Of a stretch of DNA of 64,000 nucleotides, positions 35,135-42,617 are shown in pieces. The stretch is taken from contig NZ_FOBX01000002.1 of NCBI RefSeq assembly GCF_900109945.1, positions 186,001 to 250,000 of the forward strand, read 5' to 3'. The translations under genes were made by a program, and so were the position numbers. Every line of letters begins with the position of its first letter. Within the stretch, counting starts at the first letter, position 1. Under the pieces are notes generated by a model, which had not been told where the DNA came from, did not search any database, and saw only the letters and a program-made list of their open reading frames with translations. The DNA comes from Bradyrhizobium sp. OK095. GTDB taxonomy: Bacteria; Pseudomonadota; Alphaproteobacteria; Rhizobiales; Xanthobacteraceae.

Positions 35135-35949
35135 TGGCTGGCCGCAAGCGCACCCTGGAAGCGTTCAGCTTCGAACTGGTCATGACCGTGATCGCGATCA
35201 TCGCGCTGATCATCATCATCGCGCCCTCGCTGGTGGTGTTGATCGTCTCTTTCACCAGCGGTTTTTCACTGCGATTCCCGCCGCCCGGCTATTCGCTGCG
35301 CTGGTACGCCGAGCTCTGGGATGCCTGGCAGCTGCATTTCGCGGCCAAGAACAGCCTCGTCGTCGCGCTGTGGGCGACGGGCCTCTCCGTGGTGCTCGGC
35401 GTCGCCGCGGCGCTGGCGATCTCGCGCTCGCCGACGCTGTCGGCGCGGCTGCTCGATTCCCTCTTCATGTCGCCACTGGTGCTGCCGGCGCTGGCTTTCG
35501 GCCTGGCCGCCTTGATGCTGTTCTCGCTGGTCGGCATGCCGGTGTCGCTGCTGACGCTGGTGATCGGCCACACTGTGGTCTGCGTGCCCTATGTCGTCCG
35601 CAACACCGTTGCTGCGCTGGCTCAGCTGGAGCCGACACTCCTGGAAAGCTCGGCGGTGCTGGGCGCGAGCCGGCTCTACACGTTCCGCCGCATCGTGCTG
35701 CCGCTGATCCGGCCAGGCATCATTGCGGGCGCCTTCATCGCCTTCATGTCGTCCTTCGACAACGTGCCGGTGTCGCTGTTCCTGCGCGATGCCGCAACCG
35801 ACATGCTGCCGATCCGGATGTGGCAGGACCTCGAGGGCAAGCTCGATGTGACCATCGCAGCACTTTCGGGCGTGCTGATCATCGCGACTGTTGCGATGGT
35901 TGCGGTCATGGAGCGCGTCACCGGCCTGTCGCGGCGGCTGACGAACTAA
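35134..35949 (+). CDS. ABC transporter permease (PotC-like)
   Basis: A 271-residue inner-membrane partner of the preceding permease with six hydrophobic segments and the EAA loop (SSAVLGASRLYTFRRIVLPLIRPGIIAG). It is the last gene of the operon; directly after its stop begins a repeat-rich, lower-GC patch. Confidence 0.92.
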   Translation: MAGRKRTLEAFSFELVMTVIAIIALIIIIAPSLVVLIVSFTSGFSLRFPPPGYSLRWYAELWDAWQLHFAAKNSLVVALWATGLSVVLGVAAALAISRSPTLSARLLDSLFMSPLVLPALAFGLAALMLFSLVGMPVSLLTLVIGHTVVCVPYVVRNTVAALAQLEPTLLESSAVLGASRLYTFRRIVLPLIRPGIIAGAFIAFMSSFDNVPVSLFLRDAATDMLPIRMWQDLEGKLDVTIAALSGVLIIATVAMVAVMERVTGLSRRLTN

Positions 35950-35951
35950 AA

Positions 35952-36020
35952 CTTGATCCGGAAATTGCGAAGGGGTTCTCCGCAAAGATCACGCTCAATC
36001 AACAACTTAAAGCGCGATGA
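35952..36020. repeat. Degenerate rhizobial intergenic repeat
   Basis: Starts at TTGATCCGGAAATTGCG and ends at TTAAAGCGCGATGA; the layout resembles a dispersed repeat often seen between genes in Rhizobiales (GATCCGGAAAA..., AAAGATCATGCTCA..., AAAGCGCGATGA). Recognition is from memory of that family. It fills the first part of the 268-bp spacer 35950-36217; the rest (about 36056-36150) contains GTCCGCTTC / GGCCAGAAGCGGAC pieces of a second decayed repeat and no convincing gene. Confidence 0.5.
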
Positions 36021-36217
36021 ACGCTGGTAGGGCGTGTGCTCATGAAGCGACAGCGTGACCGATGTCCGCTTCTCATCCAATTGCGGCGCAAACGCGGAAA
36101 TGGTCGGACGTCGGCTTCGGGCCAGAAGCGGACAGAATGGGCGCATCGAAGCGTTTTGGTGATACTACAACCGATGATATTCATCTTTGCTAAACTCGCC
36201 TCAGCGAAGGTGAGACT

Positions 36218-36532
36218 ATGAAGTACATCTTTATCTGCACCGTCATTGGCTTCATCGCGGGATGGCCCCTGACGTTATTGCTCGCTCGCAAAAGACCAAC
36301 ATTGGCTTGGTGGCTCGCTATAGGCTCCAACTTGCCGGCATTGGTGATGCTCCTTTCTTTGTCATCAGGCGATTTGTACGTGTTCCTAGCGCTGGGGCTG
36401 CTCGTAGGGCTTGGTCTCGGCGGCTTCGGCTTAGGTGCGCTTTGCGGAGCAGTAAATGCGAGCCTCTTTGGTACCGAGCCTCCAAAGTGGGCGCGTAAGC
36501 TTTGGCAAAAGATCGACGAGGCTCGGGGATAA
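36218..36532 (+). CDS. Small predicted membrane protein, unknown function
   Basis: A 104-residue protein with about three hydrophobic segments (4-22, 31-49 and 52-78), the last rich in Gly/Leu, ending in a charged cytoplasmic tail (PPKWARKLWQKIDEARG). GAAGGTGAG lies just before ATG 36218. No family is recognised. It stands alone in a lower-GC patch between two catabolic gene groups. Confidence 0.6.
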   Translation: MKYIFICTVIGFIAGWPLTLLLARKRPTLAWWLAIGSNLPALVMLLSLSSGDLYVFLALGLLVGLGLGGFGLGALCGAVNASLFGTEPPKWARKLWQKIDEARG

Positions 36533-36752
36533 TCTGCTACGGGTCACAAGCTGACGTCCTAGGCGCCCCGCTTGGAGCCGCTGGAGTCCGCTAAGGGGCC
36601 AAAACCGGAAGTTCGACTTCAAAATGCCGCCGCCAGCAACGATCCATTAATCGTGACCACTCGCTTCACGTTTCCTTTTGAGAGATTAGTGCTTAAGTTG
36701 TGGTGACTGGCCGCTTCTCGTAAGATGAAAAGGCCGCCAGCTGAGACCGCAT
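36533..36752. other. Non-coding spacer with decayed repeat
   Basis: No gene is seen. The segment at about 36537-36615 (GGGTCACAAGCTGACGTC..., GTCCGCTAAGGGGCCAAAA...) can be aligned loosely with 37304-37372 (GGGTTACAAGCTGCCGTC..., GTCCGCTACGGGCCATTAA...), so both may be worn copies of one element. Confidence 0.4.
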
Positions 36753-36767
36753 ATGGAGGGCTCGCAC

Positions 36768-36917
36768 GTGGCGCACTGGCTTGCCGCTCTCATCTGCTTT
36801 GCTGTGCTCGCGGCGTTCATCGGCTATGCGTTCTATCAAGGGATGAAGGTGTCTCCAGATCGGAACAATACCAATACCGGGCCAAGCCAGAATGATTACC
36901 CACCCGGTCCTTTTTGA
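36768..36917 (+). CDS. 49-residue single-pass membrane protein, unknown function
   Basis: Short open frame starting GTG with GGAGGG seven bases upstream. Residues 4-24 are one hydrophobic segment (WLAALICFAVLAAFIGYAF), followed by a hydrophilic Asn/Pro-rich tail (DRNNTNTGPSQNDYPPGPF). An in-frame ATG at 36753 is an alternative start but overlaps the binding site. The coherent anchor-plus-tail composition and good ribosome site argue for a real small gene; homologues were not checked. Confidence 0.5.
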   Translation: MAHWLAALICFAVLAAFIGYAFYQGMKVSPDRNNTNTGPSQNDYPPGPF

Positions 36918-36961
36918 AATTCAGTCTCGCCCGCGCGAACAGCATGACTGAGTCCAGGTCA

Positions 36962-37273
36962 ATGCCGAAAACGCGCATTATGTACGTCGAGAATAAATCC
37001 ACATCGCTGAATGGACCGGCGCGGATTGGCCGCGTCACCTTCTCAAAAACAGGCGAATCCATAAGCTATGGAGGGCGCACTTTCCAGAGCCTGAAAGGTA
37101 GTGAGTTCAAGGCAAACTTCTTCGATGTTGACACTAGAGAGAGGTTTTGGATTTCAGGTCCGCGAAAAGATGGCAAAGACCGCCTCTACGCCGAAAGCTC
37201 CGCTCCTATCGAAATCGACCCTGACGTCGCGGAGGAATACTGGCGTGTCATTAGGGGAAAGCGCTCCGAGTGA
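36962..37273 (+). CDS. Small conserved hypothetical protein
   Basis: About 103 residues with the pattern RIMYVENKS, ARIGRVTFSKTG, YGGRTFQSLKG, FKANFFDVDT, FWISGPRKDGKDRLY and EIDPDVAEEYWRVIRG. I recall similar short proteins being common in Gram-negative bacteria, sometimes carrying misleading names; no function is known to me. The start is uncertain: ATG 36944, 36962 and 36980 are all in frame and none has a clear ribosome binding site. Confidence 0.65.
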   Translation: MPKTRIMYVENKSTSLNGPARIGRVTFSKTGESISYGGRTFQSLKGSEFKANFFDVDTRERFWISGPRKDGKDRLYAESSAPIEIDPDVAEEYWRVIRGKRSE

Positions 37274-37456
37274 TTTCCACGAACATCGCCTTACTTCTGC
37301 AATGGGTTACAAGCTGCCGTCAGCGGCCATCGCGTTGAAGGTCCGCTACGGGCCATTAACGGAACAGTAGCGCTCCAGCTATTTGGAAGGCTTTTTGGTC
37401 CAAAGGCAGGTATGCTGCCATTTGCACAATAGGCGCTGTTCCCGCGAGATGGTTCT

Positions 37457-37963
37457 ATGGACACGAAATCGGCCCACACGATTAAGCAGCACGTAGAGCG
37501 GGCCATTGAGGAGTTATCTTTAGCGCTCACGCTCGCCAAAGAAGCCTCTCCAGCAGATGAGTTTTTGAGATTGAGGACATCGGTCGGCGATATCATCGCT
37601 CGGATAGACACCATGCTTCAGGACAACATTTACAATGATCATCCCGGTCTGGATGGCATGAGCGAAGAAAAGCCAAGGGGAGTTCTTAAACTCGTTAGCG
37701 AGAAGGTTGGGCCCTCGCGCGACCCGGCGCCGATTGTCGCGCACGAGACGATGCGTACCAGCGCCGAACTCGATCCGCTCGTTAAGCAGGTCGCGGCCAA
37801 TGGCTCTCTAATGAGAAAATTTCGAGAGACTGTCGGCTGCGACGACGAAGCTCGGGTACGCGCCGTGATCGATGAAATTAGAAGTTATGCCGCTAGCATA
37901 GATCCCAAGTTGACATATGCCGAAGGGGCTAAACTTGCGCTTTTGCTTGCAGACTATCGATGA
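37457..37963 (+). CDS. Hypothetical protein
   Basis: A 168-residue, mostly helical, soluble protein of unrecognised family. The N-terminal 50 residues look amphipathic (HVERAIEELSLALTLAKEA), the C-terminal part is acidic (CDDEARVRAVIDEIRSYAASIDP). Codon and base use are less GC-rich than in the flanking operons. GAG about ten bases upstream is a weak ribosome site. It may be recently acquired; function unknown. Confidence 0.55.
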   Translation: MDTKSAHTIKQHVERAIEELSLALTLAKEASPADEFLRLRTSVGDIIARIDTMLQDNIYNDHPGLDGMSEEKPRGVLKLVSEKVGPSRDPAPIVAHETMRTSAELDPLVKQVAANGSLMRKFRETVGCDDEARVRAVIDEIRSYAASIDPKLTYAEGAKLALLLADYR

Positions 37964-38106
37964 GCGTCCTTTACACAATTCACACGCGATAGCTTCTTCG
38001 GCTTCGGGTCAAGACCGGTCGTTCTCTGAAAGATTGGGATACTTCCGCCTTGCGTCCAAGACCAGACATCCGCATTCATGAGAACGCGCCCTGCTCTCAT
38101 CGCGCT

Positions 38107-38442
38107 TCACGCGCCGCGGAACAGCGAATAGCCCCAGCGGGTGAATTTCAGCGGCAGATGAAAATGCTCGTTGACATCCTTGATGCGAAAGCGGAACGGC
38201 GTCACGGTGAGAAAACCGTCGCTATCGCCAAAGAACTCGCCGAGATGAAACAACACCTCGTACTCGCCCGCCGTCACGCCCGCGCCTTGCGCGACGGGAT
38301 GATCGAGCACGCCGTTGGCGCCGAGCCGCCCGTCGGCGATGCGCTGGGAGTCCGGATCGATCCGCCAGATCTCGACGCGCAGCCCCTGCGCCGGCCGTCC
38401 GCTCGCCACATCGACCGCGTGAATGGAAATGCCGCCTGCCAC
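38107..38442 (-). CDS. 5-Hydroxyisourate hydrolase (transthyretin-related)
   Basis: A 111-residue protein that hydrolyses 5-hydroxyisourate in urate degradation. Conserved catalytic features: H8 in ISIHAVD, R39 in ADGRLG and H93/H95 in HFHLPL. The C-terminal signature, normally YRGS, is here FRGA (YSLFRGA, 105-111). The start is a GTG at 38442 with GGGAGG five bases before it, giving the usual length. It is divergent from an MFS gene 26 bp away; no other purine gene is adjacent, although an amidase follows the MFS gene. Confidence 0.85.
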   Translation of the reverse strand: MAGGISIHAVDVASGRPAQGLRVEIWRIDPDSQRIADGRLGANGVLDHPVAQGAGVTAGEYEVLFHLGEFFGDSDGFLTVTPFRFRIKDVNEHFHLPLKFTRWGYSLFRGA

Positions 38443-38468
38443 AATGGTCCTCCCGTAAGCACCGCGCC

Positions 38469-39680
38469 ATGTTAGACGCAAACACGGCCGTTCGGCCAGT
38501 ACCTGCGCTGCTGCCGGCCCTGGGGGCAACGACCTCGTTGCAGGCGCTCGTGGCGCTCGCCTTGTTCGCGCCAGGCGTGGTTGCGCCGCGCGCCCATATC
38601 GAGGTCTGGCAGCTCTCGCTGTTTTCCTGTGCGGTGTTCGCGGTCGGCATCCCCGCTTCGTTCTGGGGCGGCAGCTTCATCGCGCGGCTCGGTTCGCTCA
38701 GGATCGCAAGCCTGTGTGCCGCGGCCATCGTTATCAGCATGGCGCTGGCCTCGCTCGGATCGAGCGCCGCTCTCCTTGCCGCGGGGCTCTGCCTCGGACT
38801 TGCGATGGGGCCGGAGACGCCCGCGAGCGCGGCGCTGCTGGCGCGGCTGGTAACCGCCGAGCGTCGCGCCTTCGTGTTCTCGGTGCGCCAGACCGGCAAT
38901 CAGATCGGCGCTGTCTGCGGCTCGCTGGTCCTGCCCGCGATCGCGATTTCGTTCGGGCCAGCCTGGTGCTATGCCGCCGTTGGCGCCTGCGCGCTGCTGG
39001 GGATTTTGCTGTTCGAATGGCTGCGCCCCGCCTATGCCGCCAAGGTCGTCCCGCCGCCAAAGCTCGATCTTCGCGCACGGCTGGCGCTGATGACCGCGGA
39101 CCGGCGGATCGCGATGCTGGCGCTGGCCTCGATGCCGTTCAGTGCGATGCAGGTCTCGCTCAACACCGTCTTCGTCACGCTCGGCACAAGCGAACTCGGC
39201 CTCAGCCATATCGAGGCCGGCATGGCGCTCGCCTGCGCGCAAGTCGGCGGCCTGGTCGGCCGCCTCGGCTGGGGCCTGGTCGCGATGCGCCTCGACGCTT
39301 CACGCGCCGTGCTCATCGTCATTGGCGTCGGCATGGCCTTCTGCGCCGCGCTGCTTGGCCTCGAAGGCGCATCGCTCAGTCGCCCCGCGCAGTTCGCTGT
39401 TGCCACCCTGTTCGGCCTGACGGCCTCGGGCTGGAACGGCGTCTTCATCGCCGAAATCGCGCGCCTCGCCCCCCAGGATCGGATCGGCGAGACCACGGGC
39501 GCGGTGCTCACGGCGTCCTATATGGGCCTGCTGGCCGCGCCGGCGCTGGTTTCGATCCTCGACGGCGCGGCCAGCCTCGGCGCGGCCTTCTTCGCCTTGG
39601 CGTGCCTTGCGTTGTGCGGCACATTGGCGCTGATCTGGGGAGGCCATGATCTGGGAAGCCATGACAAAGCCGGTCAATAG
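38469..39680 (+). CDS. MFS transporter
   Basis: A 403-residue inner-membrane transporter with 12 hydrophobic segments. Motifs include FIARLGSLRIASLCA after helix 2 and VGRLGWGLVAMRLDASR after helix 8. ATG 38469 is supported by coding through the first helix but no good ribosome site is visible; the 26-bp gap to the divergent 5-hydroxyisourate hydrolase means their promoters must overlap coding sequence. Its end overlaps the amidase start, suggesting coupled expression; it may import the amidase substrate. Confidence 0.87.
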   Translation: MLDANTAVRPVPALLPALGATTSLQALVALALFAPGVVAPRAHIEVWQLSLFSCAVFAVGIPASFWGGSFIARLGSLRIASLCAAAIVISMALASLGSSAALLAAGLCLGLAMGPETPASAALLARLVTAERRAFVFSVRQTGNQIGAVCGSLVLPAIAISFGPAWCYAAVGACALLGILLFEWLRPAYAAKVVPPPKLDLRARLALMTADRRIAMLALASMPFSAMQVSLNTVFVTLGTSELGLSHIEAGMALACAQVGGLVGRLGWGLVAMRLDASRAVLIVIGVGMAFCAALLGLEGASLSRPAQFAVATLFGLTASGWNGVFIAEIARLAPQDRIGETTGAVLTASYMGLLAAPALVSILDGAASLGAAFFALACLALCGTLALIWGGHDLGSHDKAGQ

Positions 39681-41022
39681 CGCGCGCGAGATCGCAGCCG
39701 ACGTTACGGCGGGACGAACCAGCGCGGCCGAGACCGCCAAGGCCGCTCTCGCGCGTATCGAGGCTGCCAAGGCGTTGAACGCGGTGGTCACAATCGATCC
39801 CGCGCGCACATTGGCCGATGCCGCGGCGGTCGACGCGCGCTTGCGCTCTGGCGAGAAGATGTTGCTCGCCGGCGTCCCCATCATCGTCAAGGACAACATC
39901 TGGGTCGCCGGCTGGCGCATCACGCAGGGCTCGCGCCTGTTCGCCGATTTCATCGCGCCGCGCGATGCGATCGCGATCGAGCGCCTGCGCAACGCCGGTG
40001 CCGTCGTCGTCGGCATCGGTGCAACGTCCGAGTTCGCCAGCAAAGGCGTCACCACCTCACAGCTGTACGGGCCGACGCGGCATCCGCTCGATCCCACACT
40101 GACGCCGGGTGGCTCATCGGGTGGCCCCGCTGCTGCGGTTGCAGCCGGGCTCGTGCCGCTCGCGATCGGTACCGATGCAGGCGGCTCCAGCCGCAGGCCG
40201 CCGGCCCATGTCGGCATCGCCGGCTTCAAGCCGTCCTACGGCGCGATCCCGTACGGGCCCGGCTTCGCCGAACCGTTCTTCGGCCTCTCCGTCATCGCGC
40301 CGATCGCCACTGACGTCGCCGATATCGCGCTTGCGTTCGACGTTATGGCCGGCGTCGATCCGCGCGATCCGGATTCCGCCGACATCGCGCAAGAGGCTGA
40401 CGACATCGCCGGCTTGCGCATCGCCTTTTCGCCGCGCCTCGGGCTTGATGTCGCTGTCGATGATGTCGTCGCCAATGGACTCGTTTCCACGGTTCAGCGC
40501 CTCTCCGCCGCGGCCCTGCATATCGCCCACCGCGATCCCGTCTGGCCGGCGGGCACGACGGAAGAAGCCGTCATGCCGCTTCAGCATGCGGGCCTCGCCG
40601 CATTGTATGGTGATGCCTTCCGCAAGGACCCGGCTGTCTTCGATTCTGACATCGCCAAGCAGATCGAACGGGGACTTTCCTGGTCAGGCGCCGACATTGC
40701 CGGCGCCCTGGTCGCAAGCGCCGCGATCGCCAATGCCTTTGCGGCCTTCTTCACCGAGGTAGACCTGCTGCTGACACCAACTGTCCCCTGCGTCGCCTGG
40801 CCGCTCACCCAGCTCGGCCCCGACATGATCGGCGGCCGCCCCGCCAGCCCACGCGGGCATGCCGTGTTCACGCCCTTCGTCAATCACGCCCGCCTGCCGG
40901 CGATCTCGATTCCGTGCGGCACCGATGCGAACGGTCTTCCCTTCGGCCTTCAGATCATCGCCCGGCGCGGCCAGGACCGCACGCTGCTGCGCGCCGCTCG
41001 GCAGATCGAGGCGCAGCTGTAG
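39661..41022 (+). CDS. Amidase signature family amidohydrolase
   Basis: A 453-residue amidase with an intact triad: K77 in IIVKDNI, S152 in GGSSGGP and nucleophile S176 in GTDAGGSSR. It overlaps the upstream MFS gene by 20 bp (ATG 39661) or 35 bp (ATG 39646); both starts are close to GGGGAGG/GGGAAG. Only about the core motifs are shared with the amidase at 30609-31991, so the two are paralogues with probably different substrates. Confidence 0.9.
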   Translation: MTKPVNSAREIAADVTAGRTSAAETAKAALARIEAAKALNAVVTIDPARTLADAAAVDARLRSGEKMLLAGVPIIVKDNIWVAGWRITQGSRLFADFIAPRDAIAIERLRNAGAVVVGIGATSEFASKGVTTSQLYGPTRHPLDPTLTPGGSSGGPAAAVAAGLVPLAIGTDAGGSSRRPPAHVGIAGFKPSYGAIPYGPGFAEPFFGLSVIAPIATDVADIALAFDVMAGVDPRDPDSADIAQEADDIAGLRIAFSPRLGLDVAVDDVVANGLVSTVQRLSAAALHIAHRDPVWPAGTTEEAVMPLQHAGLAALYGDAFRKDPAVFDSDIAKQIERGLSWSGADIAGALVASAAIANAFAAFFTEVDLLLTPTVPCVAWPLTQLGPDMIGGRPASPRGHAVFTPFVNHARLPAISIPCGTDANGLPFGLQIIARRGQDRTLLRAARQIEAQL

Positions 41023-41055
41023 GCCTGGTTTTGGGGCGGCAGGATGATTTCGGAA

Positions 41056-41170
41056 TAGTCGCAATATACCCCTGTTTTGCCCGACGGGTCAAGTCCCGCC
41101 AGTGCTTGCCGTAAGCCCTTGATTCCATGATCGCCGGCTACTGTGCATGGGGTTGTTTTCGCACTTGGCG
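41056..41170. repeat. Bradyrhizobium-like intergenic repeat segment
   Basis: The 161-bp spacer between convergent amidase and PepSY genes contains TGTTTTGCCCGACGGGTCAA and CTGTGCATGGGGTTGTTTTC. These words are, from memory, frequent between genes in Bradyrhizobium genomes. No gene or strong terminator is seen here. Confidence 0.4.
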
Positions 41171-41183
41171 TTTGATCCGGCGT

Positions 41184-42605
41184 CTAGCCGGCGAAAGACC
41201 GGCGCAACCGCCGCCAGCCGATGACGATGCCTGACATCGAGAACACCAGCCCGAGCGCGCAGAGACCCACGATCAGGACATCGCGCAATCGCGGATGCGC
41301 CACGAGGATTGGAAAATCGAGCGTGTGGAGCGCGCTATAGACCCAGCGATAGGCTCGCCGCGAGGCATCGAGCCTCTGCACCACGCTGCCATCAGCACCA
41401 TCGATATCGAACCAGAGATCGCCGCAACGGGACCGGTAGATGGGTGCACCCGACACCACGGATTGCGCAGGATAATCGTCATCGACCGCAACAGCGGACG
41501 GCGCGCCACAGCCGGCCGCAAGGCGCGCCACCACACGCTCGACCTCTTGCGCGCTGAACATGTCCGCCTCCTGGTCGTCAGGCCGCACCAGAAGCTGCTT
41601 GTCGAGACCCATCCGCTCGCGCCGATAAATCGTGCCGTTAAAGCCAAGCCATTCAACTTCGCGCGCCGAGGACGATATCGGCTTGCGATCGCGCAAGGCG
41701 GCCGTCTTCCAGTCCGGCAAGGCGTTCATCACCCCGGCCTCAGCCGGGGTCAACTGGCCGCGCGAAAACAGCCGGCCGTGGTCCATCGAGAGCCAGCCGC
41801 TAAAAATCCAGGTCAGCACGAAAGTCGTCGCGATGAGACCGATGATGTGATGCAGGGCGTGCCAGCCACGGTAAGGCGATGAGATCTTCCGCTCCCGGAG
41901 CCTCAGCCTGATAACACCGAGCACCGCACCCAGCACCGCCGCGATCAAGGCCAGCAGCGATAGCGTCCAGACCACGCCGTCCCACAGCGCCCAATTGCGC
42001 CTGAGGATCGTCGGGTAGATCCAGTGCAGGACGCTGCCCGCGAGATTCCAGCCGCGTTCGCTCCGCGTCGTGTCGAGCACAACGTCGCCGGTCATCGACG
42101 AGACGTAAAGCTCCGTGCCGGCGGCATCGCCAAGTGCGATACGAAACAGCGGCCGGTAGCGATCAAAGCCGTTCGGCACGCTCCACTGATCGTAGTCCGC
42201 GTATGCAACGACAGCCGCATGCGCGGCATCGAGCCCGCGCTGGCTTGCATGAGCCCGCGCAAGGGCGAGCGCGATCTCGGGCGACGACACCGATGCACCC
42301 TGCCCGTCCGAAGCGCGGACAGCACGAAGCCGCGACGGTCCCGACACGACGTAGACCGGCCCATCGTTCCGTTGAACCAGGCGGACGCGCGTCGCCTCGG
42401 TCAGGCCGCTTGCCGCCACCGCATCGGCAACCGCCATGATCGGCTTTGCACGATCCACCGGCGCAAGGCCGGCAAATCGCTCCGCTTCCGTGAGCGACGG
42501 AAACGGAACGAAGTGCATCACGATCCCCGTCGCGAACCACATCGCGAACAGAAGGCAGAACGCGATCCCGAGCCAGCGATGCGCGAGGACGATCGCGTTC
42601 ATCAT
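41184..42605 (-). CDS. PepSY-associated transmembrane protein
   Basis: A 473-residue inner-membrane protein with an N-terminal anchor (MMNAIVLAHRWLGIAFCLLFAMW split over residues 1-30), periplasmic PepSY regions, two central helices (about 205-275) and a last helix near the C-terminus (VLIVGLCALGLVFSMSGIVIGW). Such proteins commonly accompany TonB-dependent siderophore receptors and are thought to act in reduction or release of the metal ligand at the inner membrane. It starts 12 bp after the TonB receptor gene and is thus under the same cobalamin riboswitch. Confidence 0.88.
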   Translation of the reverse strand: MMNAIVLAHRWLGIAFCLLFAMWFATGIVMHFVPFPSLTEAERFAGLAPVDRAKPIMAVADAVAASGLTEATRVRLVQRNDGPVYVVSGPSRLRAVRASDGQGASVSSPEIALALARAHASQRGLDAAHAAVVAYADYDQWSVPNGFDRYRPLFRIALGDAAGTELYVSSMTGDVVLDTTRSERGWNLAGSVLHWIYPTILRRNWALWDGVVWTLSLLALIAAVLGAVLGVIRLRLRERKISSPYRGWHALHHIIGLIATTFVLTWIFSGWLSMDHGRLFSRGQLTPAEAGVMNALPDWKTAALRDRKPISSSAREVEWLGFNGTIYRRERMGLDKQLLVRPDDQEADMFSAQEVERVVARLAAGCGAPSAVAVDDDYPAQSVVSGAPIYRSRCGDLWFDIDGADGSVVQRLDASRRAYRWVYSALHTLDFPILVAHPRLRDVLIVGLCALGLVFSMSGIVIGWRRLRRSFAG

Positions 42606-42617
42606 GTCGTCAGCGCC

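Noticed and set aside
35946..36146. 66-codon minus-strand frame after the last permease gene
   Set aside because: It covers decayed repeat sequence and has no ribosome site or conserved pattern.
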